A program made the translations under genes and the position numbers. Positions 20,254 to 29,387 of a stretch of 64,000 nucleotides of DNA are shown one piece after another. The notes beneath the pieces were generated by a model. It had not been told where the DNA came from, made no database searches, and saw nothing but the letters and a program-made list of their open reading frames with translations. Each line of letters begins with the position of its first letter. Position 1 is the first letter of the stretch. This DNA is from Rhizaria sp. SCN 62-66. Taxonomy: Eukaryota > Rhizaria, unplaced. The stretch is taken from contig MEDY01000031.1 of assembly GCA_001724265.1 (NCBI GenBank), forward strand, positions 57,150 through 121,149, read 5' to 3'.

Positions 20254-20754
20254 ATGTCTGGCAAGACGGTGGTTGTGATCCAAGGCTTGTTCCTGGCAGT
20301 GCAGCTGGGCTTCACAGCTTATAGTGCCTCGCTCTGGGCGCGTTCCCGTGGCAAGGCGGGCATGACTCCTGTGTCCACACCCATGAACCTGCTCGTCGCG
20401 GGCGCTGTCGCGCTGTACGCGGCGTCCGAGCTCACCGCGCTGCCCGCTGCCGTGGAGACCGCAGCGCGTTGCGTGCCGTTTGCGCTGGCGCCGTTCCTGC
20501 TCTACGTCATGGGCTGCGACATCGTCAATTATTTTCGCTACAAGGCACTGCTGCGGATGGCGCGGCAGAAGTACCGCGAGACGGGCGAGAAGTCTGACAT
20601 CTCCGTACCCGGCTACACGTCTCTCAACACGCTGATGCTTGGCGTCGTCGTCGCGCTTTTCGGCGTCTTCGCGGCGGGCGTCGGGCTGCTCGCGGAGACC
20701 ACGCGCGGCGACTCTGACACCGATGACGACGCGTATCTTGCTGACGCTATCTGA
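20254..20754 (+). CDS. Small four-span membrane protein of unknown function
   Basis: A 166-residue protein with four hydrophobic segments at roughly residues 5-26, 43-61, 73-95 and 126-148, so probably a polytopic membrane protein. The loop between spans 3 and 4 (about residues 96-125) is basic and polar, and the C-terminal tail is acidic (SDTDDD). There is no N-terminal signal peptide apart from the first span. The start is fixed by a TGA immediately upstream in frame. I do not recognise a family, and no neighbour suggests a role. Confidence 0.7.
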   Translation: MSGKTVVVIQGLFLAVQLGFTAYSASLWARSRGKAGMTPVSTPMNLLVAGAVALYAASELTALPAAVETAARCVPFALAPFLLYVMGCDIVNYFRYKALLRMARQKYRETGEKSDISVPGYTSLNTLMLGVVVALFGVFAAGVGLLAETTRGDSDTDDDAYLADAI

Positions 20755-21367
20755 ACGCAGCAACGTGCTTAGCGTGTTTTGTGAAGAGCTGTGCCGTGTG
20801 CAAAGCGGAGTCACCGGCGTAAGCTTGCTGAAACGGTGCTCATAAAATCGTATGATCAAGACATTGATGGCATCGTACTTAACCCCATGTGTTGCACTTG
20901 CAATAGTGTGGAACTTAATGGCTTCTGTCGTTCACCTTGCTCATCAGTAGCGTCTGCCAACATCTAGAATAGGTTTGATGTTGATGACATCACGATTAGC
21001 CTGCGTGACAACATTGTCATAGGAGGCCAATACAGTTTTGTAACGTCTCAATAATAAGATTTTCTATGTATGTATACTTATTATATCCTTTGTAATGAGC
21101 CCATCAAAGATTAGTTTGATTTAGCCGAACACCTTCTTTGTTTTCATATCTCACCACATGTTCGCCTTGAGTGTGTTTGCGCACGGACTGACAACTCAAT
21201 GAGCGCATCTTTGTAACGGCAATATCTCTACAGTTTCATCGTCAATACGATTTAGCTTAGACTATCGTTCTGAAAGTCATTTATATTTGTGCATTTCATG
21301 TAACAAAACTGTTAAATACGCTTACTATCGCTATACTGACATGTTTTAATTTGATCGCAGGTCGGAG
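20755..21367. other. Intergenic spacer between tandem genes
   Basis: About 610 bp of AT-rich DNA with no coding signal. A pyrimidine/T-rich stretch ending in CAG lies 7 bp before the next ATG. I see no RNA gene. Confidence 0.5.
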
Positions 21368-24274
21368 ATGAGCGCAACGCCGAGCACCGGGTTGTACGAC
21401 ACTCCGCACGGCCCCATCATTCAGGATGCCGACTTTATTACGCTCGAGGAGCACGCCGCGTTTTTTGCCGCGCTGCCGACGATGATCCGCAAGCTCAAGA
21501 GTGTCCCGCTGGAGAGCGCTCCCGACGCCGCCTTCGGTGGCGCAGAGGTGCCGCGGCTGCCGCTCACCGCGCGCGGCGGCGCGACGGTTGGCGCAAAACT
21601 CCCACACGAGGCCGCGACGGCGCTGCCCGCGGCGCTGCAGCCGCTTGCGGCGCGCGTGGCGGCCCGCGTGGCCGCGCAGTGCCCCGGGTGGGCCGCGACG
21701 CAGGCGGACGTGCTCGTGGTGCCGCCCGGCACCGGCGCGGGGCTGTTCTGCGATGCCACCGCCGCAGCGCACGCCGCGCACGGACCCATCGCTGTTCTCA
21801 CCGTCGCCGGGTCGCTCTCCTGGACCGTCTCCGCGAACGTCCCTGTTGCTGAGCTTGTTGAATCCGCCGCTTCCGATGCCGACGTTGATGTCGACTCTTC
21901 AACCGGTAACAATGACGATGATGCTGCTGGTGCTGCCGGAGCCGCACCGTCTACGAGCCCCGCTGCGGCGGCCGCTGTTGCCGCGTTGGTGGCTGCGTCG
22001 ATGCAGGAGCGCGTGCTGACGGCACCTGCGCGCAGTCTCCTGCTGATTCCGCCCTCGGTGCGCCGCCACGCTGTGTTTCAGGCCGAGCCCGTCATGTCGA
22101 CCGCGATGCTGTCCGCGCCTGCGACGTCGCGCGCCTTTGCAGCACCGCCTAGTCTCTCGGGTTCCGACGACGTCACGGAGACTAAGAGCGCAGACGCAGA
22201 TGCTGAGCTTGCCACGGAGCAAGCCGCTGACACAACTGCGCAGGAGTCATTGGTGATGCCGCTGTTGCCGCTGGGACAGCGCACTGTCAACGGGCGCCCC
22301 GCGCGCACAACGCCCTCGGCCGCCGTGTGTGCCGCCGCTGCCGCCGCCGAGGCCGCCGCTGTTATTCTCGGCCAAGACTGCGCAGTCGGCCCGGCGTCAC
22401 GTGTGGTTGGCCCTGCACTGAAACGGGCCATGTCCGTAATCGTCGTGCTGCGTTGTTGTCCGGCCCTGCGCGCACCGCCGGCGCCCGAAGCGCTGGCTGC
22501 GAACGCGCTGCTGCTGCCGCGCACACTGCAAACGAAGCTGCGCGCGCTCACCGTCGACTTCGAAGACGCGGTACGCGCCGCCGCTGTCAATAACAAGTGC
22601 ACTGACGTGCCTGGTACTCATGACAACACCTCGACTGCAAGTGCAACTGCAACAGCGCCTGAGCACAGTGCCATCCCCGCGCCTCTGTCAGGACAGACTG
22701 CAGCTGAGGTTGTAGCCGCGAGCTTTGGTCCCTTCAAGGAGGCTTCGGCATCGCACCAGCGCCGCGCCGCCGCGCTGGCCGCAGACGTGACCGCTTGGGC
22801 ACGCGCCGAGGCAGCAGCGCTCGCCGACGCCGCCGCGGCGGCCGCCGCCACGGACGCTGCCGGCGCAGTGACCGCTGAGCGCGGCGCCGGCGCGCTGCCA
22901 GGAGAGCTGACTCTACGCGCTAGCGCTACCGCGGGCCGCGTCCCGTCCAAGCTACTCGCGCCCGCTGCAGCCGCCGCAGCCGCTGCGGGTATCGACGCCG
23001 CTGGCGCTGGCGCAGACGCGGGCGCTGCGCGGGGGCCTGATGGTGCTCTGGTGACGGTGTCTACGCTGTCGGATTCTGCCGCGGCCGCGTTCGAGCGGCA
23101 GCACGTGCACGCGGTGTACGACCACATCGCGGAGCACTTCTCGGGCACGCGCCACCAGGCGTGGCCGCGCGTCGACGATTTCGTGCGCACGCTGCCTACT
23201 GGCGCGCTTGTCGCCGACGTCGGCTGCGGCAACGGCAAGTACATGGGCGCGCCACACGCCATTTTCGTAGGCTCGGACGCGTCCCGCGAGCTGCTGCGCA
23301 TCTGCGCGCTGTCGCGCGGCTTCTCCGTCGTCGAGTCAGACATCCTCGCACCCGGTTTGCGGCCGCGCGCGTGGGACGCCGTGCTGTGCATCGCCGTGCT
23401 GCACCACGTGGCGACCCCAGCGCGACGCGCGCGCGCCGTCGAGGCACTCGCGCGGCTGCTGCGGCCCGGCGGGCGCGCGCTCGTGACGGTGTGGGCGCGC
23501 GAGCAAGAGGCCACGAGCAAGCGCCGGTTCGAGGCCGCAGACGTGTGGGTCGGCTGGAAGACGCCCGCGCACGCCAAGAAAGACCGCGCAGGCCTCCCAG
23601 TCGTGCCCAAGGGACAGAAGACCAAGCCTGCTCCCGCTGGTGCTGCTGCTGCTTCTGCTGTTGCTGCTACTGCTGATGGCAAGGGCAGGGGCCAGGCCGT
23701 GCAGTACGGCGCCACTGGGGACAACGGGTCCACGCTTGAGATCGTTGATGCCACCGCGGAGGTCAAGCCCGAGCTTGAGGCAACCGCTGCGACAAGTAGC
23801 GCGCAAGCTGAGACGAATGCAGCTCGCCCTGACGCCGCGCAGCCGGAGGTGCTGCAGCCCCAGGCTCACCGGTACTACCACGTGTTCTCAGAGGGCGAGC
23901 TCGAAGGACTGGTCGCAGAGGTTGCCGCTGCCCGCCGCGCGCGCCGCACCGCACTGGGGCTCCCCGCGCGCGCCACCGACGCCACGCGCGTTGCGCTGCC
24001 TGTCAATCCAGCAGCCGCAGCCGGGCCCACTGCAGTCGGCGGCTCTGTTAGCGCGGAACCTCAGAGCGCTAAGCGGCTCCTTGGCGCTGCGCCGTACACG
24101 CCCTACGCGCCTGCTGTGACCCAGCGGCTCAGTGCGCCGGTCGCGGTGTCGGCTGACGCCGCGGAAAGCGACAAGTGCGCCGCGCTGGCGGCGGCGGACG
24201 CGGAAGACGTGTGGGTCGAGGATCTCTTCTACGACCGCGGCAACTGGTGCGTCGTCATCCGCAAGGAGGGCTGA
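21368..24274 (+). CDS. ALKBH8: ALKBH8/Trm9-type tRNA wobble-uridine methyltransferase with degenerate AlkB domain
   Basis: A 968-residue protein. The C-terminal half is a Trm9-class methyltransferase: YDHIAEHFSGTRHQAWP near residue 580, SAM-binding DVGCGNGKY near residue 618, RYYHVFSEGELEGL and the terminal YDRGNWCVV signature. Trm9/ALKBH8 methylates carboxymethyluridine at tRNA position 34 with a TRM112 partner. The N-terminal part can be aligned to the ALKBH8 AlkB domain, but the HxD iron motif reads FCD (DNA ~21750) and the distal His position after RSLLLIPP reads Phe (~22080), so dioxygenase activity is probably lost. No RRM is visible, unlike animal ALKBH8. Ala-rich insertions enlarge the protein. 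The AlkB-MTase order is the ALKBH8 order, whereas yeast Trm9 is the methyltransferase alone. Confidence 0.9.
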   Translation: MSATPSTGLYDTPHGPIIQDADFITLEEHAAFFAALPTMIRKLKSVPLESAPDAAFGGAEVPRLPLTARGGATVGAKLPHEAATALPAALQPLAARVAARVAAQCPGWAATQADVLVVPPGTGAGLFCDATAAAHAAHGPIAVLTVAGSLSWTVSANVPVAELVESAASDADVDVDSSTGNNDDDAAGAAGAAPSTSPAAAAAVAALVAASMQERVLTAPARSLLLIPPSVRRHAVFQAEPVMSTAMLSAPATSRAFAAPPSLSGSDDVTETKSADADAELATEQAADTTAQESLVMPLLPLGQRTVNGRPARTTPSAAVCAAAAAAEAAAVILGQDCAVGPASRVVGPALKRAMSVIVVLRCCPALRAPPAPEALAANALLLPRTLQTKLRALTVDFEDAVRAAAVNNKCTDVPGTHDNTSTASATATAPEHSAIPAPLSGQTAAEVVAASFGPFKEASASHQRRAAALAADVTAWARAEAAALADAAAAAAATDAAGAVTAERGAGALPGELTLRASATAGRVPSKLLAPAAAAAAAAGIDAAGAGADAGAARGPDGALVTVSTLSDSAAAAFERQHVHAVYDHIAEHFSGTRHQAWPRVDDFVRTLPTGALVADVGCGNGKYMGAPHAIFVGSDASRELLRICALSRGFSVVESDILAPGLRPRAWDAVLCIAVLHHVATPARRARAVEALARLLRPGGRALVTVWAREQEATSKRRFEAADVWVGWKTPAHAKKDRAGLPVVPKGQKTKPAPAGAAAASAVAATADGKGRGQAVQYGATGDNGSTLEIVDATAEVKPELEATAATSSAQAETNAARPDAAQPEVLQPQAHRYYHVFSEGELEGLVAEVAAARRARRTALGLPARATDATRVALPVNPAAAAGPTAVGGSVSAEPQSAKRLLGAAPYTPYAPAVTQRLSAPVAVSADAAESDKCAALAAADAEDVWVEDLFYDRGNWCVVIRKEG

Positions 24275-24533
24275 GTACGATGCGCTCAGCTTAATGCTTA
24301 TGTGCAATGTGCAGTGTAAGATTATCGTCGAGGGGATAAGAACGCTATGTATTCATACGTATTGTCGCTCTACTGTCGACTGGAATTGAAGCTACAACAT
24401 ACTAAATATGCCGTAGTTGTTAATTAAATAGTGCTATATACAGGTCGGTTTGAATGCGACTAATTAATTTGTTTGAATCCTTAGCCAATACATGTTTCGA
24501 TACTTAGTTCCGCATTGCCACAAGTCGTTGCGT

Positions 24534-26642
24534 TTAGATCTGACTCTTGTCATTTGCCTTAAGCGCTGCGATCTCGGCGCGCAACCGCTGGATCTCTGCG
24601 CGCGCGGGCAGCAGCTCAGCACGAGCCTCAAGCGCGCGTGCGCGGCTCTCCGTGGCACGGAACGCGGAGCCCCAGAGCATGCGCCCCACAAGGTCCGCCC
24701 CGCGGAGTGCGCGCGCCGCCGCAGCGCTCGGCGGCCGCAACGGACTAACCGCATCTGCATCTGCGTCTGTGTCGCTGCTGCTCGTATAAGGAGCGAAGCC
24801 AGCGTCGATCAGCGCGCTGCGAAGTGCAATAGCGGCGGCGTGGTCTGTGTGTCCTGCCTTGATACTGGCGGCCCCGCGCGCGCTGGCCGCCGCCCACTGC
24901 GCTGCGTCGCAGTACAGCGCCGCTGCCGCGTCGGGCAGCCCAGTCTCGAGACAGTCGCTGACGACGCCGCCGAACGCCGCGGTGTCCGTGGCGCCAGTCG
25001 CGTAGTCGTGGCAGAGGTCCTCTGCGCCGACTGAGGTGGCTGCGACAGGCGTATGCGCGGCCCAGGCGTCGAGCACCTTGCCCTTGACGCCCGCGCCGAA
25101 GCGCACGGGGCACAGCAGCACGCGGTAGCGCGCCAGCAGCGCGGCCAGCGGCGCGGGTGCGAAGCCCAGCACGCGCAGTCCCCGCGGCAGCGCGCCGGCC
25201 GCGGCGGCCGCGGACAGCTGTAGCGGCAGGTGCGACCCGTACACGTGCAGCTCCACGGGCTCCGTGTCGGCACTGCCGTTCGCGGTGTCAGCGTTGGCGC
25301 GCTGTTGGAGGGCTTCGCAGCGGTCGCGGATGCGGTCCCAGAGCCCGCCGCGGCGCAGCAGCTCCACGGCGTCCAAGTTGGGCGCGTGCTTGCCGGTGCC
25401 AATAAACACGAAGTGGCGCCGCGCACCGTGCGTGCGCTCCGGCGCGGCGGCCTCTGCGGGGGACAGCGCGGCCTCGGGCGGCAGCGTGATGGGCACGAAG
25501 GCCGCCTTGCACGCCGGCAGTCCCAGTCCGCTCACATAGCCCACAGAGCTACTGCTGCTGTTGCTGCTAACAGAGTAAGCGTTGCCATCAGCAACAGGAG
25601 ATGCGGCGGCGGACGGTGCAGTGGCGAGGGCAACTTCGACGCGCGACACAAAGAGAGCCAGGTCACTGCGGTGCAAAGACGCAGTTTCACGCAGCGCCAG
25701 GGCGCCGGCTGCTGCGCTTGCGGCATCTGCGCCAGTGTCTGCGTTAGATTCAGCAAAAACAACCTCTCCGGCGCTTGAAGAGCCTGTAGATCTAATTTCA
25801 GTGCTAAACGTCGAGAATGTAGTGAATGGCAGGTCGTTGACGGGCAGGGGCAGCGCCAGTGCGCATGACGGCGATGCCAACGAGACTGGTGCAATCGACT
25901 CTGCAGCCGCAGCAGCAGCAAAACCATTTGAACTGGCCTCTGTCGCAGCTGCGTATGGCGCGAGCACGTCCGGAACAACCATGGCCTGCATCGCGGGGAA
26001 CGGCGCCAGCTTCGCGACGGAAGACCGCGCGAGCTCGCGGTCGGCGGCGGCGACGGCAGCAGCGCGCGCGGCGCGGAGCCCGTGAAGGTCTTGCGTGTCT
26101 ACAATGCGCAAAGCCAGTGGTGCGGCAGCCGCCACGCGCCAGGAAAACTGTTCCTCCACCGCGAACTCGTTGAATACAACCGCGGAGAGGTACCCGCGGG
26201 GCGCGTCCGTCGAGCTCGCAGTGACAGGAGCGCCGGACGGCTGCCAGCGTGTGAGACGCGCGGTCGGCTCGTGGGCGGCGAAGAAGGCGCCGGAGTCAAC
26301 ATCGCGCAGCCAGGCGTCAAAAGAGGGGTCGTTGACCGCAACCTGCACGGTGTGGGCGCCGTAGCGCTCGAGCAGCGTGCGCGCGCGGCGCGCGGCGTCC
26401 TCGGTGCGCAACGACGATGTGACTGCGATCAGCGGGCGAAGGCCCACAGCGCGCATGGACTTGAGAAGTGAGACCGTGCGCACGCCCGCAGCGGTGCCCT
26501 CGGCGTCAGGCAGCACAGCAGTGAGCAGTAGCGCGCATCCAGCCGAGTCTGTCGGTGCAGCGGCAGCGGCGGATGACTGCAGACGAGCTGGCACTGCGAG
26601 CAATGCACGTGGAGCACGCCTGGCTGAGAGCTTAGATAGCAT
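24534..26642 (-). CDS. GT4-type glycosyltransferase, possibly organelle-targeted
   Basis: A 702-residue protein, ATG at 26642, TAA stop. The C-terminal half has the group 1 (GT4, GT-B fold) pattern: FVFIGTGKHAPNLDAVELL near residue 405, then a LHVYGS strand, and PVRFGAGVKGKVLDAW followed by TPVAATSVGAEDL near residues 510-545. In this family these segments line the nucleotide-sugar pocket. The N-terminal half has a weaker Rossmann pattern, an Ala/Ser-rich insertion separates the two, and a coiled-coil-like tail ends the protein. The first ~25 residues are rich in Arg, Leu, Ala and Ser without acidic residues, resembling a mitochondrial presequence, which would be unusual for this family. The acceptor and sugar donor cannot be told from sequence. 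Confidence 0.8.
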   Translation of the reverse strand: MLSKLSARRAPRALLAVPARLQSSAAAAAPTDSAGCALLLTAVLPDAEGTAAGVRTVSLLKSMRAVGLRPLIAVTSSLRTEDAARRARTLLERYGAHTVQVAVNDPSFDAWLRDVDSGAFFAAHEPTARLTRWQPSGAPVTASSTDAPRGYLSAVVFNEFAVEEQFSWRVAAAAPLALRIVDTQDLHGLRAARAAAVAAADRELARSSVAKLAPFPAMQAMVVPDVLAPYAAATEASSNGFAAAAAAESIAPVSLASPSCALALPLPVNDLPFTTFSTFSTEIRSTGSSSAGEVVFAESNADTGADAASAAAGALALRETASLHRSDLALFVSRVEVALATAPSAAASPVADGNAYSVSSNSSSSSVGYVSGLGLPACKAAFVPITLPPEAALSPAEAAAPERTHGARRHFVFIGTGKHAPNLDAVELLRRGGLWDRIRDRCEALQQRANADTANGSADTEPVELHVYGSHLPLQLSAAAAAGALPRGLRVLGFAPAPLAALLARYRVLLCPVRFGAGVKGKVLDAWAAHTPVAATSVGAEDLCHDYATGATDTAAFGGVVSDCLETGLPDAAAALYCDAAQWAAASARGAASIKAGHTDHAAAIALRSALIDAGFAPYTSSSDTDADADAVSPLRPPSAAAARALRGADLVGRMLWGSAFRATESRARALEARAELLPARAEIQRLRAEIAALKANDKSQI

Positions 26643-26895
26643 CCCAACGCAGTGTAGTTTGTATATGTATTTCTTTAGATAAGAAGCGCTCTAATAAATA
26701 CAATGATAATCGTATTGACGGAGCTTTAATAGCGCTGCACAAGTCAAAACACCCAAGTCGGTCACGACCGTGAGCAAGTCTGGCATTTTTTCGGAACTGG
26801 CGCCTTAATTCCACTTTTTGGAACGACGAAGTTCGTCTCATCCTCGTCGCGATCAGATATCTTTCTGTAGCTCGATAAAAGCAGCGTCCATCGAC

Positions 26896-27723
26896 ATGCC
26901 GGTACGTTTTCTATTTATATGTTGTGTTTATCTACCTAAGATTTTGTCGGTGTATCCTCAAGCGTGCTCTACGCCCAGTTTCGAACGGCTCGTGTATGCC
27001 TCACGTCCTCCATCTCCCTCCGCTCTTCCCACAGACCTACCACTCTGCCCTCACGGACACCACCGGCCTGCAGCTTACCTGCGGCACCGCCGTCCTCCCC
27101 CTCAAGACCATTTACAAGGGTGTTGCTCCCCCCTGCCCCGATTGTACGTTTCTCTTCTCCTAAACCTTCTCCTTAAAGTGCCCTTCTTCGTCTCTCTGTT
27201 CTCTCGACCGTCCTCGTGCCCTGAGCCTTACCCTCATCCTACGTTCCGTACTCACTTCGTTGTCTCTCGATCCGACCCTCTTGCTTTGTGTTGCTTTTAC
27301 ACAGCCACTCGCGACATTGTTGACGAGGCGATCGAGTTCTTCCGCGCCAACATCCTGTTCCGCTCCTACGAGCCCAAGGGCGCGGCGGACCTGCAGCTCT
27401 GCTACCTCACCATTTACTTCTCCGAGATCCTCCGCTTCCTGCACAAGTCTGCCAAGACTGTCGCCGAGGCACGCAAGTCGATCACGCAGATCTCGCTGGT
27501 GCAGAACTTCGCCATCCCCGGCGACGCCAACTTCTGCCTCGCCGGCTTCTTCACCACGCCCGCGACGCGCGCCGAGGGTGACCTTATCCGCGCCTACATG
27601 CTCCAGCTGCGCCAGGAGGCCGCCGCGCGCTTCGTCGAGGCCGTGTACAACGCCGACGGCACCCAGAACAAGTGGTGGTTCCAGTTCAACCGCCGCAAGT
27701 TCATGAACATCGAGTCTGCATAA
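26896..27723 (+). CDS. ARPC3: Arp2/3 complex subunit 3 (ARPC3, p21)
   Basis: Three exons: 26896-26901 (only ATGCCG), 27035-27143 and 27305-27723. Introns of 133 and 161 bp both start GTACGT and end CAG. The 177-residue product matches ARPC3 throughout (human 178): MPTYHSAL at the N-terminus, DIVDEAIEFFRANILFRSYE, IPGDANFCLAGFF, then LQLRQE and the terminal KWWFQFNRRKFMN. ARPC3 is a structural subunit of the Arp2/3 complex that nucleates branched actin filaments, implying an actin-based cortex or motility. A six-base first exon is notable but fits the conserved MP-x-YHS start. Confidence 0.97.
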   Translation: MPVRFLFICCVYLPKILSVYPQACSTPSFERLVYASRPPSPSALPTDLPLCPHGHHRPAAYLRHRRPPPQDHLQGCCSPLPRLYVSLLLNLLLKVPFFVSLFSRPSSCPEPYPHPTFRTHFVVSRSDPLALCCFYTATRDIVDEAIEFFRANILFRSYEPKGAADLQLCYLTIYFSEILRFLHKSAKTVAEARKSITQISLVQNFAIPGDANFCLAGFFTTPATRAEGDLIRAYMLQLRQEAAARFVEAVYNADGTQNKWWFQFNRRKFMNIESA

Positions 27724-28086
27724 GAAAGCACAACTTGTCTTTTGCCTTTACAACCAACTTTGTTCAGTTCTAAAGTCTTCGTAAGCTTTGCGCAACGAAC
27801 GATCGCAAGCCAATTGAGTAAAATTAACATCATCTAAACCACTAGAAACACTGATTGCCGCCTGCTGTGCCGCGCCGGCGCCCAGCGCGTCGCCGCCACC
27901 GTGGCACTTGGCCTCGGCTCCGAATCAAATCCAAACCCAATACACCTGTACACATCTATCAAGATCAACTCACAGCTTACGGCCGTAATAGAACACGCGT
28001 TACTGAATCTTAATCTGTATTAGTGACCTCGTATCGAGGGAATGGCCTGTCTCTCAAATCAACACTGCGTTACGTTGTTGCTGCAT
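27724..28086. other. Intergenic spacer between convergent genes
   Basis: About 360 bp between the ARPC3 and DUF1764 gene ends. No coding signal or RNA gene is recognised. Confidence 0.5.
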
Positions 28087-28976
28087 TCAGCCAAAGCAGC
28101 AGTTGCAGTCAAAGGGGCAGAGGCGCGTGCCGCCGCCGGTGCCGATGCGCAGCTCGTCCTTGTCGTAGATGTTGAAACCCTCGGCCGTGGTCTTGCGCGC
28201 GCGCGGGCCGCCCGCGCGGGTGAAACCCATGTCGTCTGTGGTAATGTGAATAACGAGGCGGGGAGAGAGAAAGTGAGCGGACATGATTACGGCGAAATAA
28301 CATTATAGCAATACAGTTCGCAAGTGTATATTTTATGATATAACACTATAGAGCAAGATATCCCGCAGCAAAGTGAATGCGTACCATCAGGCTGAAATGA
28401 GTCTCCGACCGGCAGACTCACATCGTTGGCGGTCTCGGAAATACCCATGGTGGCCTCGTCAACCTCCTCGCCAGCCTCAGCGGCCTCAACACGGGCGATC
28501 AGACGCTCGCGGGCCGAGGAAAACATGTCATCGATGCTAGCCTTGCCAGCGCTCGCGCCGCCACGGCTGGACTTATCGGCGGCGGTGGCGGCGGCGGTGG
28601 CGGCGGCGACGGACTTAGCGGGTTTGCTGCCGTCGGTCCTGGCGGCCGCAGCGGAGCCAGCCTTGGGCTGCACGGTACCAACGGGCGGCGCGGGCGCGGG
28701 TGCGGCGGGCTTGGCGGCGGCCTTGCCGTGCTGCTGTGCAGAGGAAGAATTCGACTTGGCGGGAGGCGGCGCCTGGGTGGGAACGGGCGGGAGCGCCTTC
28801 TTGATCACCACGCCAACGGGGGGTGCGATGGGTGCAGACGTCGGCGCCTTGCCTGTGGCGGCCTTGGGCTTTATGAGACCCACGGGCGCAACTGGCGCGG
28901 CGGGTTGGGTCGGCAGTGGGCGGCGCGGCTGCTTCGCGTCGGAGTCCGTGGGACGCTTCTTGCGCTCCGTAGACAT
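28087..28976 (-). CDS. DUF1764-family protein
   Basis: Two exons: 28385-28976 and 28087-28235, joined across a 149-bp intron with GTACGC donor and ACAG acceptor. The product is 246 residues. Residues 1-160 are a Lys/Pro/Ala-rich, probably disordered region. The C-terminal exon carries the hallmark of the eukaryotic DUF1764 family: EGFNIYDKDELRIGTGGGT followed by CPFDCNCCF. The paired Cys suggest metal binding, but no biochemical function is established for the family. A pyrimidine tract ending in CAG lies only 3 bp upstream of the ATG, and an AT-rich TATA-like run is at 29023-29036. The splice is supported because exon 1 read alone runs into unrelated sequence. Confidence 0.88.
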
Positions 28977-29387
28977 GGGCTGCGGAAAAGGGGAATATAA
29001 CGCGAGCAGCGCAGATTGAGAAGATATATATAATAAAATCAAATACTTGGCGTATAGTCCTGTAGAATTGGCGCTGTAACTTTTGCATAGACGGTCATTT
29101 CGTGAAAAAACGTTGTATTGCGAAGAAGTGGAAAACGGTGTTGATCTGCGAACCACATGTTGCAAAAGGAGGCGTGAAAATGAACAAACAGAGGAATATA
29201 TGCATCAAGCCCATCAGCAAAAGTCAAGCTATAGGTGCGTGTGGCCAATACTGGCCATCTTATCCAGCATATCTAACATAAAGTACAACAACATCACAGT
29301 ATGAGGGTTTGTGTTGTACACAATGCTCTAATAGAACAAACCTGCAAGGCGTTGTTGAGTCACTGAGCGAGCGTCCAGGTTCTGAGC
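28977..29387. other. Intergenic spacer between tandem minus-strand genes
   Basis: About 410 bp, AT-rich. A TATA-like run (29023-29036) lies 45-60 bp upstream of the DUF1764 start. Nothing else is recognised. Confidence 0.45.
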
